Shown piece after piece: positions 41,238-49,977 of a stretch of 64,000 bases of DNA (its first letter is position 1; each line of letters starts with the position of its first letter). The stretch is from Oscillibacter faecalis_A. GTDB lineage: Bacteria > Bacillota > Clostridia > Oscillospirales > Oscillospiraceae. Position numbers and translations under genes: made by a program. The DNA lies in contig NZ_JARFXX010000001.1 of the NCBI RefSeq assembly GCF_029218125.1, forward strand, positions 310,001 to 374,000, written 5' to 3'. The notes under the pieces are model-generated. The model saw only the letters and a program-made list of their open reading frames with translations. It had not been told where the DNA came from and did no database searches.

Positions 41238-41759
41238 GTGTATCAAACAGGCGATCTGCTGATCTATGGCAGCACCGGCGTTTGCCGCGTTCTGTCCATC
41301 GACCGGCGGCAGGACTATGTGGATGGCATCAAGCAGGACAAGCTCTATTACCAGCTCAAGCCCCTCCACCAAGGCGGCGTGATCTATACGCCGGTGGACA
41401 ACAGCAAGGTGGTCATGCGCCCCGTGATCTCACGGGAGGAGGCCGAGGCCCTCATCGACACCATTCCAACGCTGCAGCCCATGGTCTGCAAGGCGCCCAC
41501 CACGCAGGCCCTGACCCAGCTCTATCAGGCCAATCTCCGCCAGCATAGCTGTCGCAGCCTTTTACAGCTCACCATGTCCATCCACGCCAAGCAGGCGCAG
41601 GCGGAGGCCCAAAAACGCCGTCTCGGCATGGTGGACGAGCGGTTCATGAAGCAGGCGGAACAGCTTTTATACGGCGAGCTGTCCGCCGCGCTGGACATTC
41701 CCTACGATGAGGTGCAGCCCTATATCGCAAGCCGCATGGAGGCGCTGGTAGGCGCTTGA
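41238..41759 (+). CDS. CarD-family transcriptional regulator
   Basis: 173 residues from a GTG start (AAAGGAGG 9 bases upstream). The N-terminal RNA-polymerase-interaction domain is MYQTGDLLIYGSTGVCRVLS, through YTPVDNSKVVMRPVISREEA (first 75 residues). The C-terminal helical domain binds near the -10 region in CarD proteins and modulates open-complex stability, affecting rRNA and stress genes. It is monocistronic with its own promoter, possibly self-regulated at the dyad in the spacer. Confidence 0.88.
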   Translation: MYQTGDLLIYGSTGVCRVLSIDRRQDYVDGIKQDKLYYQLKPLHQGGVIYTPVDNSKVVMRPVISREEAEALIDTIPTLQPMVCKAPTTQALTQLYQANLRQHSCRSLLQLTMSIHAKQAQAEAQKRRLGMVDERFMKQAEQLLYGELSAALDIPYDEVQPYIASRMEALVGA

Positions 41760-41781
41760 ACCCTATAAAAAATAAAGAAAC

Positions 41782-41814
41782 GCTCTGATTTCATTGCGAA
41801 ATCAGAGCATTTTT
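41782..41814. terminator. Bidirectional terminator between carD and rluD
   Basis: 11-bp stem GCTCTGATTTC / GAAATCAGAGC, loop of 5, T-rich on both sides. Confidence 0.88.
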
Positions 41815-42728
41815 CATGTCATACCTCTGTATTTTTTCAGCTGCCGCTCAAACTCCTCCGGCAGCGGGCAGGAAAGCTCCACCATCTCCCCGGTGCGGGG
41901 GTGGAGGAACCGCAGACCCACCGCGTGAAGGCACTGACCCTGTAGGCCCGGCACCGCTTTTTTGCTGCCGTACACCGTGTCTCCCAGAATCGGATGGCCG
42001 ATGTAGGCCATGTGAACGCGAATCTGGTGGGTCCGGCCTGTTTCCAGACGGCACTCCACATACGTTGCCCCCGGGAACCGCTCCAGCGCCGTCCAGTGGG
42101 TCACGGCCCGCCGCCCGCCGGACACCACCGCCATCTTCTTTCGGTCGGTGGGGCACCGGCCGATGGGCGCGTCCACCGTGCCGCTGTCCTCCCGGAGTCC
42201 TCCCACCACAATGCAGCGGTAGGTCCGGGCCAGCGTGTGATCCTGAAGCTGCTCCGCGAGGCGCACATGGGCCGTGTCATTTTTCGCCGCGATGATAAGG
42301 CCGGAGGTATCCCGGTCGATGCGGTGGACGATACCCGGCCGCAGTTCGCCGTTGATGCCGGAAAGGCTCTCCCCGCAGTGGTAGAGCAGCGCATTGACCA
42401 GCGTACCGTCCAGGTGTCCCGGTGCTGGGTGTACCACCAGCCCCTTGGGCTTATTGACAACAATGACGTCCGCGTCCTCGTATACCACCTCCAGCGGGAT
42501 GTTCTGAGGAACCACATCTATCGCCTCCGGCGCGGGCCGGGAAACGGTCACGGTCTCGCTGCCGGTCAGCCGGGCATTCTTCGCCAGCGGGCGGCCCTCC
42601 GAGGTGATTCGCCCCTCCTCCGCCAAGCGCTGAAGGGCGGAGCGGCTCAGCCCCGTCTGTTCCGCCAGCCACGCATCCAGACGCTTTCCCGCATCCTCAG
42701 CCGTTGCCTGTAGCGTCATCGGCTCCAT
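41814..42728 (-). CDS. RluD-family rRNA pseudouridine synthase
   Basis: 304 residues from the ATG at 42728 (GGAGG 7 bases upstream). An N-terminal S4 domain (RLDAWLAEQTGLSRSALQRL) and the synthase domain with VVYEDADVIVVNKPKGLVVH and the catalytic Asp in HRIDRDTSGLIIAAK. It isomerises uridines in 23S rRNA, most likely those of helix 69 if it is the RluD ortholog, though RluC-type specificity cannot be excluded. Its start lies inside the 3' end of lspA (32-base overlap), the arrangement common in Firmicutes. Confidence 0.9.
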   Translation of the reverse strand: MEPMTLQATAEDAGKRLDAWLAEQTGLSRSALQRLAEEGRITSEGRPLAKNARLTGSETVTVSRPAPEAIDVVPQNIPLEVVYEDADVIVVNKPKGLVVHPAPGHLDGTLVNALLYHCGESLSGINGELRPGIVHRIDRDTSGLIIAAKNDTAHVRLAEQLQDHTLARTYRCIVVGGLREDSGTVDAPIGRCPTDRKKMAVVSGGRRAVTHWTALERFPGATYVECRLETGRTHQIRVHMAYIGHPILGDTVYGSKKAVPGLQGQCLHAVGLRFLHPRTGEMVELSCPLPEEFERQLKKYRGMT

Positions 42729-43200
42729 TCGGCTTCCTCCTGTCATGCTTTTCATAAAGGTACACATAGTAGACCGCCCCTAAAACGGCGCCGGAAACGA
42801 TACACATATCCGCCACGTTGAACGTGGGATAGCTGGGCCAGAACTGGAAATGCAGCATATCCACCACATAGCCCAGCCGCAGCCGGTCGAGAATATTGCC
42901 GATGCCGCCGGAGAGGATGAGGCAGCAGGCCAGAATCCCCACCGGATGCCGCACCACTTTCCGCACCAACAGCCACGCCACCGCCAGAACGATCACGCCG
43001 GTAACGCCCAGCAGCAGCCATTTCTGCCCTGAAAAGCTGGACCATGCGGCGCCGTAATTGTGGACCCGCATCAGCTCCACAAGGCCCGGCAGCAGGGGAG
43101 TAGTCTCTCCCAAAGCCAGATGCGCCGTGGTCCACGCCTTGACCCATTGGTCCAGTCCCAGTGCGGCCAGCCCCAGCAGGCCGAAAATCCAATAGTACAT
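42697..43200 (-). CDS. lspA: Lipoprotein signal peptidase (signal peptidase II)
   Basis: 167 residues from the ATG at 43200 (AAGGAG upstream). Four membrane segments. The first conserved region is DQWVKAW, and the two catalytic aspartates lie in GGIGNILDRLRLGYVVDM and TFNVADMCIVSG. It removes signal peptides from diacylated prolipoproteins such as the substrate-binding protein at 36372-37928. The C-terminal tail is basic. It overlaps rluD by 32 bases. Confidence 0.95.
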   Translation of the reverse strand: MYYWIFGLLGLAALGLDQWVKAWTTAHLALGETTPLLPGLVELMRVHNYGAAWSSFSGQKWLLLGVTGVIVLAVAWLLVRKVVRHPVGILACCLILSGGIGNILDRLRLGYVVDMLHFQFWPSYPTFNVADMCIVSGAVLGAVYYVYLYEKHDRRKPNGADDATGNG

Positions 43201-43268
43201 ACCCTCTCCTTGCCGCGAACCGCCGTTCGCGCTTTTGCAGAATTTTTCAGAATACGCGCCAAATGCGG

Positions 43269-43295
43269 CGCCGGAGGCGCAGCGCTCCTCCGGCG
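43269..43295. terminator. GC-rich hairpin between DUF975 gene and lspA
   Basis: CGCCGGAGG / CCTCCGGCG, 9 bp, loop about 9. No U-run follows, so it is a weak terminator or a processing stem rather than a clear end of transcription. Confidence 0.4.
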
Positions 43296-43301
43296 TCCTC
43301 T

Positions 43302-43898
43302 TTACCGCATCTGATACCGCGTCAGCTCCTCGTAGAACTTCGTTCGGGCGGCCATGTGATAGGGATAGACCCACAGCGTTCCCACGCCGATGCACAGCGC
43401 GCCCACGATATACCAGCCCAAAAAGCTGAGATCCAGTATAAAAAGGTCCATCTTATGTCCGTCCATCAGCTGGATGCTCTCATCCATGCAGGCCCGCCAG
43501 TCATACTCCGGGCGGTCGACTTTTACAAAAAATGCCTGCGAATAGGAATATGCCTTCACGATACCGGGAACCACCAGCAGCAAGCCCCACAGGAACGTAA
43601 AAAGGCTGCTCAACAGGCCCAGCAGCAGCGTGCCCCCGAAATCCTCCGGGAAGCCCCGGAACACGTCCGCCACGTTCATAGGCTGACCGTCCCGGCTCTG
43701 CTTGAGGAACACATACGCCACCCCGTATGTCATGGGGCCGCTCAAAATCAGCGCGCCGATGCCGGACAGCAGTCCGCCTGCCGCCGAGCAGATGGCCATG
43801 GCAATGAAGCATACCGCCAGCGCTGTCAGCCACTCGTTTTTAAAAATACCGCCGCCAAGCTGCGCTCTGGCCTGCGCCTTCAGCTCCGCTCCTGTCAT
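43302..43898 (-). CDS. DUF975-family membrane protein
   Basis: 198 residues with about 5 membrane segments. It opens LKAQARAQLGGGIFKNEWLT, then GPMTYGVAYVFLKQSRDG and GFPEDFGGTLLLGLLSSLFT, all fitting the DUF975 family. No enzymatic residues can be assigned. It sits 19 bases after ftsH on the same strand and before lspA. Function unknown. Confidence 0.8.
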   Translation of the reverse strand: MTGAELKAQARAQLGGGIFKNEWLTALAVCFIAMAICSAAGGLLSGIGALILSGPMTYGVAYVFLKQSRDGQPMNVADVFRGFPEDFGGTLLLGLLSSLFTFLWGLLLVVPGIVKAYSYSQAFFVKVDRPEYDWRACMDESIQLMDGHKMDLFILDLSFLGWYIVGALCIGVGTLWVYPYHMAARTKFYEELTRYQMR

Positions 43899-43917
43899 AA
43901 AATACCTCGCTTTCCGC

Positions 43918-45771
43918 TTATGCGTCCGCGCCGGTCTCCGCCGGCGCTGTTTCGCCGAATACGGTCAGGAACGCTTCCCGCTCCATGGTCTCGTGCTCTA
44001 AAAGATAGTGTGCCACGGCGTCCAGCTTATCCCGCTGGGCGGTCAGAATTTCCTGACAACGGCTGTACGCACCGTCCACGATCGCCCGTACCTCCTCATC
44101 GATCTGCGCCGCCACGGCCTCGGAATAGCCCCGGCTGTGGCCCATGGTGCGGCCGATGAACACCTCGTCATGGCCGCTGTCAAAAGACACGGTCCCCAGC
44201 CGCTCGCTCATACCGTACACCGTCACCATTTTCCGGGCGATAGCCGTGGCCCGCTGAATATCGTTACTGGCCCCGGTGGAAATATCCCCAAGACACAGCT
44301 TCTCCGCCACGCGGCCGCCCAGCAGACCCACGATCTGGTCCTCCATATAGTGCTTGGAGAGGTAGGAACGGTCCTCCTCCGGCAGAGAAACGGTCATGCC
44401 GCCCGCCTGTCCCCGGGGGACAATGGTGATCTGGCTCACCGGGTCCTGCCCCGGCAGAGCGTGCATCACAACGGCATGGCCCGCCTCGTGATAGGCAGTC
44501 AATTCCCGCTCATGCTCCGGGATGACCCGGCTCTTTTTCTCAGGACCGGCGATGACCTTGATCTCCGCGTCCTTCAGATCCTGCATGGTGATAAAGTGCT
44601 GATTTTTCCGTGCGGCCAGCAGCGCGCCCTCGTTGATGAGATTTTCCAGATCCGCGCCGGTAAAGCCGGCGGTGCCCCGAGCCAGACAGCTCAGATCCAC
44701 ATCCTCCGCCAGAGGCTTACCCTTGGCGTGGACCTTCAGAATTTCCTCCCGGCCCTTGATGTCCGGCAGGCCCACATAGATCTGCCGGTCAAAGCGGCCC
44801 GGACGCAGCAGGGCAGGGTCCAGTACATCCGCCCGGTTCGTGGCAGCAAGGACCACCACGCCCTCATTGGCAGCAAAGCCGTCCATCTCCACCAGAAGCT
44901 GGTTGAGCGTCTGCTCCCGCTCGTCATGTCCGCCGCCGAGGCCCGTGCCTCTCTGGCGGCCCACGGCGTCGATCTCGTCGATGAACACAATGGCCGGGGA
45001 CTGCTTTTTCGCCTGTTCAAAAAGGTCCCGGACGCGGCTTGCGCCCACGCCCACGTACAGCTCCACAAAGTCGGAGCCGGAAATGGACAAAAAGCCCACG
45101 CCGGCCTCTCCGGCGACAGCCTTGGCCAGCAGCGTCTTGCCGGTGCCCGGAGGGCCTACCAGCAGTACGCCCTTGGGGATTCGGGCGCCCAAGTCGATAT
45201 ACTTCTTGGGGTCCTTCAAAAACTCCACGATCTCCTGAAGCTCCGCCTTTTCCTCATCGGCGCCGGCCACATCGTCAAACGTGACCTTCTTATCCTGATC
45301 GTTCAGCGTTCTGATTTGTGCGGAGCCGAATTTTGCCATGCGGTCCGGCCCCATGCCGCCCTGCGCCCGGACACTCATCATGTACCACATGGCGCCGAAC
45401 ACCACCGCCATTACCACGTAGGGCAGAATGATCTCCAGCCAATCCGTTCCATCCGGCGGGGGATAGCTGTAGGAGGTCAGGATGCCCGCGGCCTTCTGCT
45501 CCTTTACCAAATCATTGAGGTCATTGTAAAAAAGGGTATAGTCATGAATGCGGCAGCGGGCCGTGCTTCCGTCATGAAGTTGCATCACCAGCGTGCTGGA
45601 ATCCGTGAACTGGAAGGACTCCACCTTCTGCTGCTCAAAAAGCTGCACCATCTGGTCATAGGTCATCTCGTCCTGCCGGTTCAGGGCTGTCAGCCAGCTA
45701 ATGCACAAAAATACGATCATCAGCAGCGGCAAAATGCCGATGCCGGGCCTTTTCTTTCCCATTGGGGTCAT
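43918..45771 (-). CDS. ftsH: ATP-dependent membrane zinc protease FtsH
   Basis: 617 residues. Two membrane segments flank an outside domain (about 12-28 and 112-130). The AAA+ domain has Walker A GPPGTGKTLLAKAV, Walker B IVFIDEIDAVGRQRGTGLGG and SRH residues around RPGRFDRQIYVG. The zinc-binding HExxH is in AYHEAGHAVVMHA, with the third ligand region ASNDIQRAT. It forms a membrane hexamer that degrades misfolded or regulatory proteins. Order tilS-hpt-ftsH is conserved in Firmicutes. AAGGGG precedes the ATG. Confidence 0.97.
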   Translation of the reverse strand: MTPMGKKRPGIGILPLLMIVFLCISWLTALNRQDEMTYDQMVQLFEQQKVESFQFTDSSTLVMQLHDGSTARCRIHDYTLFYNDLNDLVKEQKAAGILTSYSYPPPDGTDWLEIILPYVVMAVVFGAMWYMMSVRAQGGMGPDRMAKFGSAQIRTLNDQDKKVTFDDVAGADEEKAELQEIVEFLKDPKKYIDLGARIPKGVLLVGPPGTGKTLLAKAVAGEAGVGFLSISGSDFVELYVGVGASRVRDLFEQAKKQSPAIVFIDEIDAVGRQRGTGLGGGHDEREQTLNQLLVEMDGFAANEGVVVLAATNRADVLDPALLRPGRFDRQIYVGLPDIKGREEILKVHAKGKPLAEDVDLSCLARGTAGFTGADLENLINEGALLAARKNQHFITMQDLKDAEIKVIAGPEKKSRVIPEHERELTAYHEAGHAVVMHALPGQDPVSQITIVPRGQAGGMTVSLPEEDRSYLSKHYMEDQIVGLLGGRVAEKLCLGDISTGASNDIQRATAIARKMVTVYGMSERLGTVSFDSGHDEVFIGRTMGHSRGYSEAVAAQIDEEVRAIVDGAYSRCQEILTAQRDKLDAVAHYLLEHETMEREAFLTVFGETAPAETGADA

Positions 45772-45798
45772 GCGCCCCCCTTCCGTTTTGTTTGAGTC

Positions 45799-46353
45799 TT
45801 ACGCCTTTTCGTAAACCTGCGGCTTCAGTACGCCGATATAGGGCAGGTTGCGGTAGAGCTGGGCATAGTCCAGTCCGTAGCCCACCACAAATTCGTCCGG
45901 CACCACAAAGCCGGACAGGTCCGCGCTTACCGCTTTTTCCCGTCGGGCGGGCTTATCCAGCAGCGTCACGATGGAAATGCTCTTGGCGCCCTTTGCCAGA
46001 AGATAGTTCTTCAAGAAAGCCAGCGTGTTGCCGGAATCGAGAATGTCCTCCACAATGACGATCTCACGGCCGGTAACGTCCTGCTGAAGATCGTGGCGAA
46101 TCTGCACCCGTCCGCTGGACACCGTGCCGTTCTGATACGAGCTGACGGACATGAACTCAATGTCGCACATGATCTGCGTGGCCCGCACCAGATCGGCCAT
46201 GAAGATGAAGGAGCCCTTCAGAACGCCTAAAAACAGGGGTCTGTGGCCCTGATACTTCTCATGGAGCTGTGCGCCCAGCTCCTGCACCCGCTTTTTCAGC
46301 TCCTCCTCGGATACCAATACCTTCAGGATATCCTTTTCCATCTCACTCGTCAT
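45799..46353 (-). CDS. hpt: Hypoxanthine phosphoribosyltransferase
   Basis: 184 residues from the ATG at 46353, chosen because GGAG lies 7 bases upstream; two other in-frame ATGs (46359, 46341) are possible. PRPP-binding motif IVEDILDSGNTLAFL and the flexible-loop region SVSSYQNGTVSSGRVQ. It salvages hypoxanthine (and often guanine) to IMP/GMP in the cytosol. It overlaps the tilS stop by 11 bases, and the tilS-hpt pair is often fused or adjacent in Firmicutes. Confidence 0.95.
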   Translation of the reverse strand: MTSEMEKDILKVLVSEEELKKRVQELGAQLHEKYQGHRPLFLGVLKGSFIFMADLVRATQIMCDIEFMSVSSYQNGTVSSGRVQIRHDLQQDVTGREIVIVEDILDSGNTLAFLKNYLLAKGAKSISIVTLLDKPARREKAVSADLSGFVVPDEFVVGYGLDYAQLYRNLPYIGVLKPQVYEKA

Positions 46354-47647
46354 GCTCATTCTCCTCTGTCTCTTTCAAAAATACTGCCCGCACCGGCATT
46401 TCATGCCGGCCCGGCGCAAAATCCGCTTCCGCTTCAAATCCGGGGACCGCCGCGGCCCGTCCGTTCACCCGCAGCACCGGCAAAGCATCCCGCTCCATCG
46501 GGGAAATTCCCCGGTCCGCGCAGAGCCTCTTGAGCGTTCTTCCGTTCAGCCGGTCCCGCGCCTCCCAGCCCGTCACGCTCAACGCCGCGCCGGGAGGAAC
46601 GGAGAGGGGAAGACCCTCATCTGTGTCCGCCGCTATTCTTACCCGCCAGGGGCCGAAGAAAACAGTCTGCCCCGGCAGAATGCGCTGTGACGCCAGGGGC
46701 TCCGCCTGCCGCAGCAGCCGCAGCGTTTCCCCCTCCCGCACCGCGATAACGCCGTAGGGAAGGGAAACCTGTCCTCGCTCCAACTCCAGCACGGAGTGCA
46801 CATGGAGATAGCCGATGTCCTTTTCCCGGCCCGCCACGGCGGCAATAGCAATCTGTACCGCCCGGCTCCGCACCGCCTCCGGGGTGCTGTCCAGCGCCGA
46901 CACAGGCAGCGCGGCGGACACGCCGGGTACCAGTTCCGCTTTTTTCAGCAGTATCTCCGCCGCTTCATGGAGCGCCGCCTCGTCCGCCGCCAGCAACGCC
47001 GCCGTTCGGGCCATGTTCTCCACGGCCCGGGGATTGGCTGCCCGCAGCACCGGCATTACCCGGTGCCGCAGGAGATTGCGGGTCATATCGTCCTTTTCAT
47101 TGGTAGCGTCCTCCACATGGGGAACGTGATGCGCCTCTGCATACCGCGCCAGCTCCGCCCGGGTCATCCCCAGTAGCGGACGCCGGATTCTTCCCCGCAC
47201 CGGCGGAATACCGGTAAGGCCCCGGAGCCCCGTGCCCCGCAGCAAATTCAGCAGCATGGTCTCGGCGCTGTCATCGGCATGGTGGGCGGTCAGGATACAG
47301 TCAAAGCCCTCCCGCTGCCGCACCTCCTCCAAAAAGGCATACCGCAGTGTCCGGGCGGCCTCCTCAACGGAAAGCCCCTCCCGTTCCGCCTTGGCCCGGA
47401 CATCGCCCCGGCCGGCGAAAAAGGGAATAGCATAGGCGGCGCACCAGTCCCGGACAAACCGCTCGTCCCGGTCGGCGTCCCCACCCCGCAGTTGATGGTT
47501 AAAGTGGGCGGCAGCGACCCGCCGTCCCTGTGCCTGTCCCCATTGGACCGCCATGGTCAAAAGGCACATGGAGTCCAGCCCGCCGGAAACCGCGCACAGC
47601 GCGCCCCGCTCCGGCAGGAAAAAGTCAGGCTCATTCGTCCTCGTCAT
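46343..47647 (-). CDS. tilS: tRNA(Ile)-lysidine synthase TilS
   Basis: 434 residues from the ATG at 47647 (GGAAAA upstream), overlapping the dnaB stop by 17 bases. PP-loop SGGLDSMCLL near residue 22, then HHADDSAETMLLNLLRGTGL. The C-terminal domain is present. It attaches lysine to C34 of the CAU-anticodon tRNA so that it reads AUA as Ile, an essential step. The longer ORF upstream of 47647 lies inside dnaB in another frame and is not expected to be translated. Confidence 0.95.
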   Translation of the reverse strand: MTRTNEPDFFLPERGALCAVSGGLDSMCLLTMAVQWGQAQGRRVAAAHFNHQLRGGDADRDERFVRDWCAAYAIPFFAGRGDVRAKAEREGLSVEEAARTLRYAFLEEVRQREGFDCILTAHHADDSAETMLLNLLRGTGLRGLTGIPPVRGRIRRPLLGMTRAELARYAEAHHVPHVEDATNEKDDMTRNLLRHRVMPVLRAANPRAVENMARTAALLAADEAALHEAAEILLKKAELVPGVSAALPVSALDSTPEAVRSRAVQIAIAAVAGREKDIGYLHVHSVLELERGQVSLPYGVIAVREGETLRLLRQAEPLASQRILPGQTVFFGPWRVRIAADTDEGLPLSVPPGAALSVTGWEARDRLNGRTLKRLCADRGISPMERDALPVLRVNGRAAAVPGFEAEADFAPGRHEMPVRAVFLKETEENEHDE

Positions 47648-48983
47648 ATCGGTTTTCCAGCGTGGCAAAAGTGGTGTACTCGGGCATCCACCGCAGCTCC
47701 ACCTTGCCGGTCTCGCCATGGCGGTTCTTCGCCACGATGCACTCGGCAATGTTCCGCTTTTCGGAATCTTCATTATAGTAATCGTCCCGGTACAAAAACA
47801 GCACAATATCCGCATCCTGCTCGATGGCGCCGGATTCGCGCAGGTCAGAGAGCATGGGCCGCTTATCATCCCGCTTTTCGTTGGCACGGGACAACTGGCT
47901 CAGACAGATCACCGGCACGTTCAGTTCCTTTGCCATGATCTTCAGCATACGGGACATATCGCTGACCATCTGCTGCCGGTTCTCGCCGCCCCGGTTATTG
48001 CCGGAGGCGGAGGTCATCAACTGCAAATAGTCGATGACCACCAGCGCCAGCCCGTCGATGCGGCGGCACTTGGCGTTCATATCCGCCACGGACAGCATGG
48101 GGTTATCATCGATTCGGATGTCCACCTTGTTCAATACACTGGCCGCCGCCGCGATCTTTTCCCAGTCCGTTTCCCGGAGGGAGCCGGTCCGCAGCCGCCC
48201 GCTCTCCACGCAGGCTTCGGAGCTTAAAAGCCGGGTGGCCAGCTGCTCCCGGGACATTTCCAGAGAGAACACGGCCACGGTCTTTTTCTCCGACTTTGCC
48301 ACGTTCAGCGCCACATTCAGTGCAAAGGATGTTTTGCCCATACCGGGTCGGGCCGCCAGCAAAATCAGGTCGGACTTGTTCAGACCCGTGATTTTGCGGT
48401 CCACGGCGGAAAGGCCGGTGGAAAGTCCCGGCAGGCGGCTTTCGCTCTCGCTCATTTCGCTGAGGCGGTCCAGCACCTCCGGTAGCACCATCCGCAGCGG
48501 CACCATGTCCTGCGCGCTCTGGCCCCGGCGCACGGCATAGATTTTCTGCTCGGCGGCCTCCAAAATTTCGCCCGCCTCACCGATTCCCTCCTGCACCAGC
48601 GCCGTGATCTCGCCTGCCGCCTGGGCTACGCCCCGCAGCAGCGCTTTGTCCCGCACAATGGCCACATACTCCATGACGTTGGCACTGGTGGGCGTGATCT
48701 CCATGAGCTGCGCCAGGTAGGAGCGGGTGGTATTTTCATCGTAGGTCCCGGCCTTCCGCATTTCCTCGCAGACGGTGATACCGTCAATGGGCCGGGCATA
48801 GGTGAACATGGTGTAAATGGTCTCGAATATCTCCCGGTTCTGGCGGAGGTAAAAATCCGAGGGCACCAGCTTATCCATTACCTCCTTGACACAGCCCTCA
48901 TCAATGAGCATGGAGCCAAGGACCGCCTGTTCCCCCTCTAAGGAGTGGGGCATCTGCCGCAAAAGCAGGTCTTCATTTGCCAC
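47631..48983 (-). CDS. dnaB: Replicative DNA helicase DnaB
   Basis: 450 residues from a GTG at 48983 with AAGGAG 6 bases upstream. The N-terminal helical domain begins PHSLEGEQAVLGSMLIDEGC. The RecA-like helicase has Walker A AARPGMGKTSFALNVALN, VFSLEMSREQLATRLLS (H1a region), and LVVIDYLQLMTSASGNN (Walker B). The hexamer unwinds DNA at the fork. (In B. subtilis nomenclature this enzyme is DnaC.) It lies downstream of rplI, separated by a hairpin-rich spacer of about 280 bases. Confidence 0.96.
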   Translation of the reverse strand: MANEDLLLRQMPHSLEGEQAVLGSMLIDEGCVKEVMDKLVPSDFYLRQNREIFETIYTMFTYARPIDGITVCEEMRKAGTYDENTTRSYLAQLMEITPTSANVMEYVAIVRDKALLRGVAQAAGEITALVQEGIGEAGEILEAAEQKIYAVRRGQSAQDMVPLRMVLPEVLDRLSEMSESESRLPGLSTGLSAVDRKITGLNKSDLILLAARPGMGKTSFALNVALNVAKSEKKTVAVFSLEMSREQLATRLLSSEACVESGRLRTGSLRETDWEKIAAAASVLNKVDIRIDDNPMLSVADMNAKCRRIDGLALVVIDYLQLMTSASGNNRGGENRQQMVSDMSRMLKIMAKELNVPVICLSQLSRANEKRDDKRPMLSDLRESGAIEQDADIVLFLYRDDYYNEDSEKRNIAECIVAKNRHGETGKVELRWMPEYTTFATLENRYDEDE

Positions 48984-49032
48984 GGTGCTCTCCTTTCCGC
49001 TTCCCCGGAAGCACAAGTTAGACATACAATCA

Positions 49033-49240
49033 TTTTTGTCAGGGCGCGTACCTGACAAAAATACATTGACTCAGCTGCCTTGGGCAGCGCTCACCAGTGA
49101 GTGGATCTCACTGGTGCGGGGGTTGCTCAAGGGGAAACCGCCGCAGCGCCGCCAGTGGCGGAATAAGCAAGGCTGTTTCGAGGATGCGGCACGATTTGCA
49201 GTCTTATCATAGAGACTGCAAATCGTATTGCCGCGACGGT
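49033..49240. repeat. Hairpin-rich intergenic element between rplI and dnaB
   Basis: Three near-perfect inverted repeats in about 200 bases: TTTTTGTCAGG / CCTGACAAAAA (11 bp, 49033-49061), CACCAGTGAG / CTCACTGGTG (10 bp, 49092-49116) and ACGATTTGCAGTCT / AGACTGCAAATCGT (14 bp, 49191-49226; the last is extended by GCGGC / GCCGC). Smaller stems lie between. It could be an RNA processing region inside the operon or a palindromic mobile repeat. An 80-codon ORF across it has no RBS and I do not accept it. Confidence 0.6.
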
Positions 49241-49266
49241 GTATCCTGATCCCCCTTGAATTAGTC

Positions 49267-49716
49267 TTACTTCTCCTCGCAGACGGTGACATACACCGTG
49301 CCGCTGACCTCAAAGCCCAGCTTAGCCTTTACCTGATAGCTGCCGTAGGCTTTGATGGGCTCGTCCAGCACCAGCTTCTGCTTGGGGATGTCCACGCCGT
49401 ACTGGGTCTTCAGGCCCTCGGAAATTTCCTTGGTGGTCACGGCACCGAACAGCTTGCCGCCGTTGCCGGCCTTGGCGCTGAGCTTCACCGGGCAATTTTC
49501 CAGCTTACCGGCGATCTCCTGTGCCTCGGCCTTCAGCCGGGCCTCCTCGGCCTTCCGGGCCTTTTCCTTCAGGTTCATGGTGTTGATGGCGTCCGCCGTG
49601 GCGGGAATCGCCAGCTTCCGGGGCAGGAGGAAGTTCCGGCCGTAGCCCTCGGAGACCTCGATCATCTCGCCCTTCTTGCCCTGACCCTTCACGTCCTGCT
49701 GTAAAATCACTTTCAT
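49267..49716 (-). CDS. rplI: 50S ribosomal protein L9
   Basis: 149 residues from the ATG at 49716 (GAGG about 9 bases upstream). It opens MKVILQQDVKGQGKKGEMIE, the L9 N-terminal RNA-binding signature, followed by VSEGYGRNFLLPRKLAIPAT. The long helix and the C-terminal domain (GAVTTKEISEGLKTQYGVDI) are complete. It binds 23S rRNA at the base of the L1 stalk. Gene order gdpP - small gene - rplI - dnaB matches many Firmicutes. Confidence 0.97.
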   Translation of the reverse strand: MKVILQQDVKGQGKKGEMIEVSEGYGRNFLLPRKLAIPATADAINTMNLKEKARKAEEARLKAEAQEIAGKLENCPVKLSAKAGNGGKLFGAVTTKEISEGLKTQYGVDIPKQKLVLDEPIKAYGSYQVKAKLGFEVSGTVYVTVCEEK

Positions 49717-49717
49717 G

Positions 49718-49969
49718 TTATATATCCTCACTTTCTGATGGTTCCGAATTGATTTGCTTTTTTAACTCCTGAAGCTCCGCTTCCAGCGCTTCGACCTTTT
49801 GTGCCGTGCTGCTCCACGCGCAGACAGCAATCGCCAGAATCAGTGCGATCACAGCGCCTGCCCGATAGATGCCGGTACCTCTGAGATCAAACAGCATCCA
49901 CCCACCAAAGAAGATAAATACCTCCATCAGGATCAGGCAGACCACATACGCCTTCAAAAACGCCTTCAT
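49718..49969 (-). CDS. Small two-helix membrane protein of unknown function
   Basis: 83 residues from the ATG at 49969 (GAGG 6 bases upstream; a GTG at 49981 overlapping the gdpP stop is an alternative). Two membrane segments (about 6-26 and 34-54) are followed by a charged coiled-coil-like helix (AQKVEALEAELQELKKQINS). The coiled tail would face the cytoplasm, suggesting oligomerisation. It is wedged between gdpP and rplI with almost no spacing, so it is transcribed with both. No family recognised. Confidence 0.75.
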   Translation of the reverse strand: MKAFLKAYVVCLILMEVFIFFGGWMLFDLRGTGIYRAGAVIALILAIAVCAWSSTAQKVEALEAELQELKKQINSEPSESEDI

Positions 49970-49977
49970 AGGCCACC

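Noticed and set aside
44008..45795. 595-codon plus-strand frame opposite ftsH
   Set aside because: Shadow of ftsH; no signal for translation start and composition rich in His/Gln/Leu typical of reverse-complement GC-rich genes.
49071..49313. 80-codon minus-strand ORF across the hairpin-rich rplI-dnaB spacer
   Set aside because: It begins inside rplI in another frame, lacks an RBS and spans two perfect inverted repeats, so it is more likely structural DNA or RNA.
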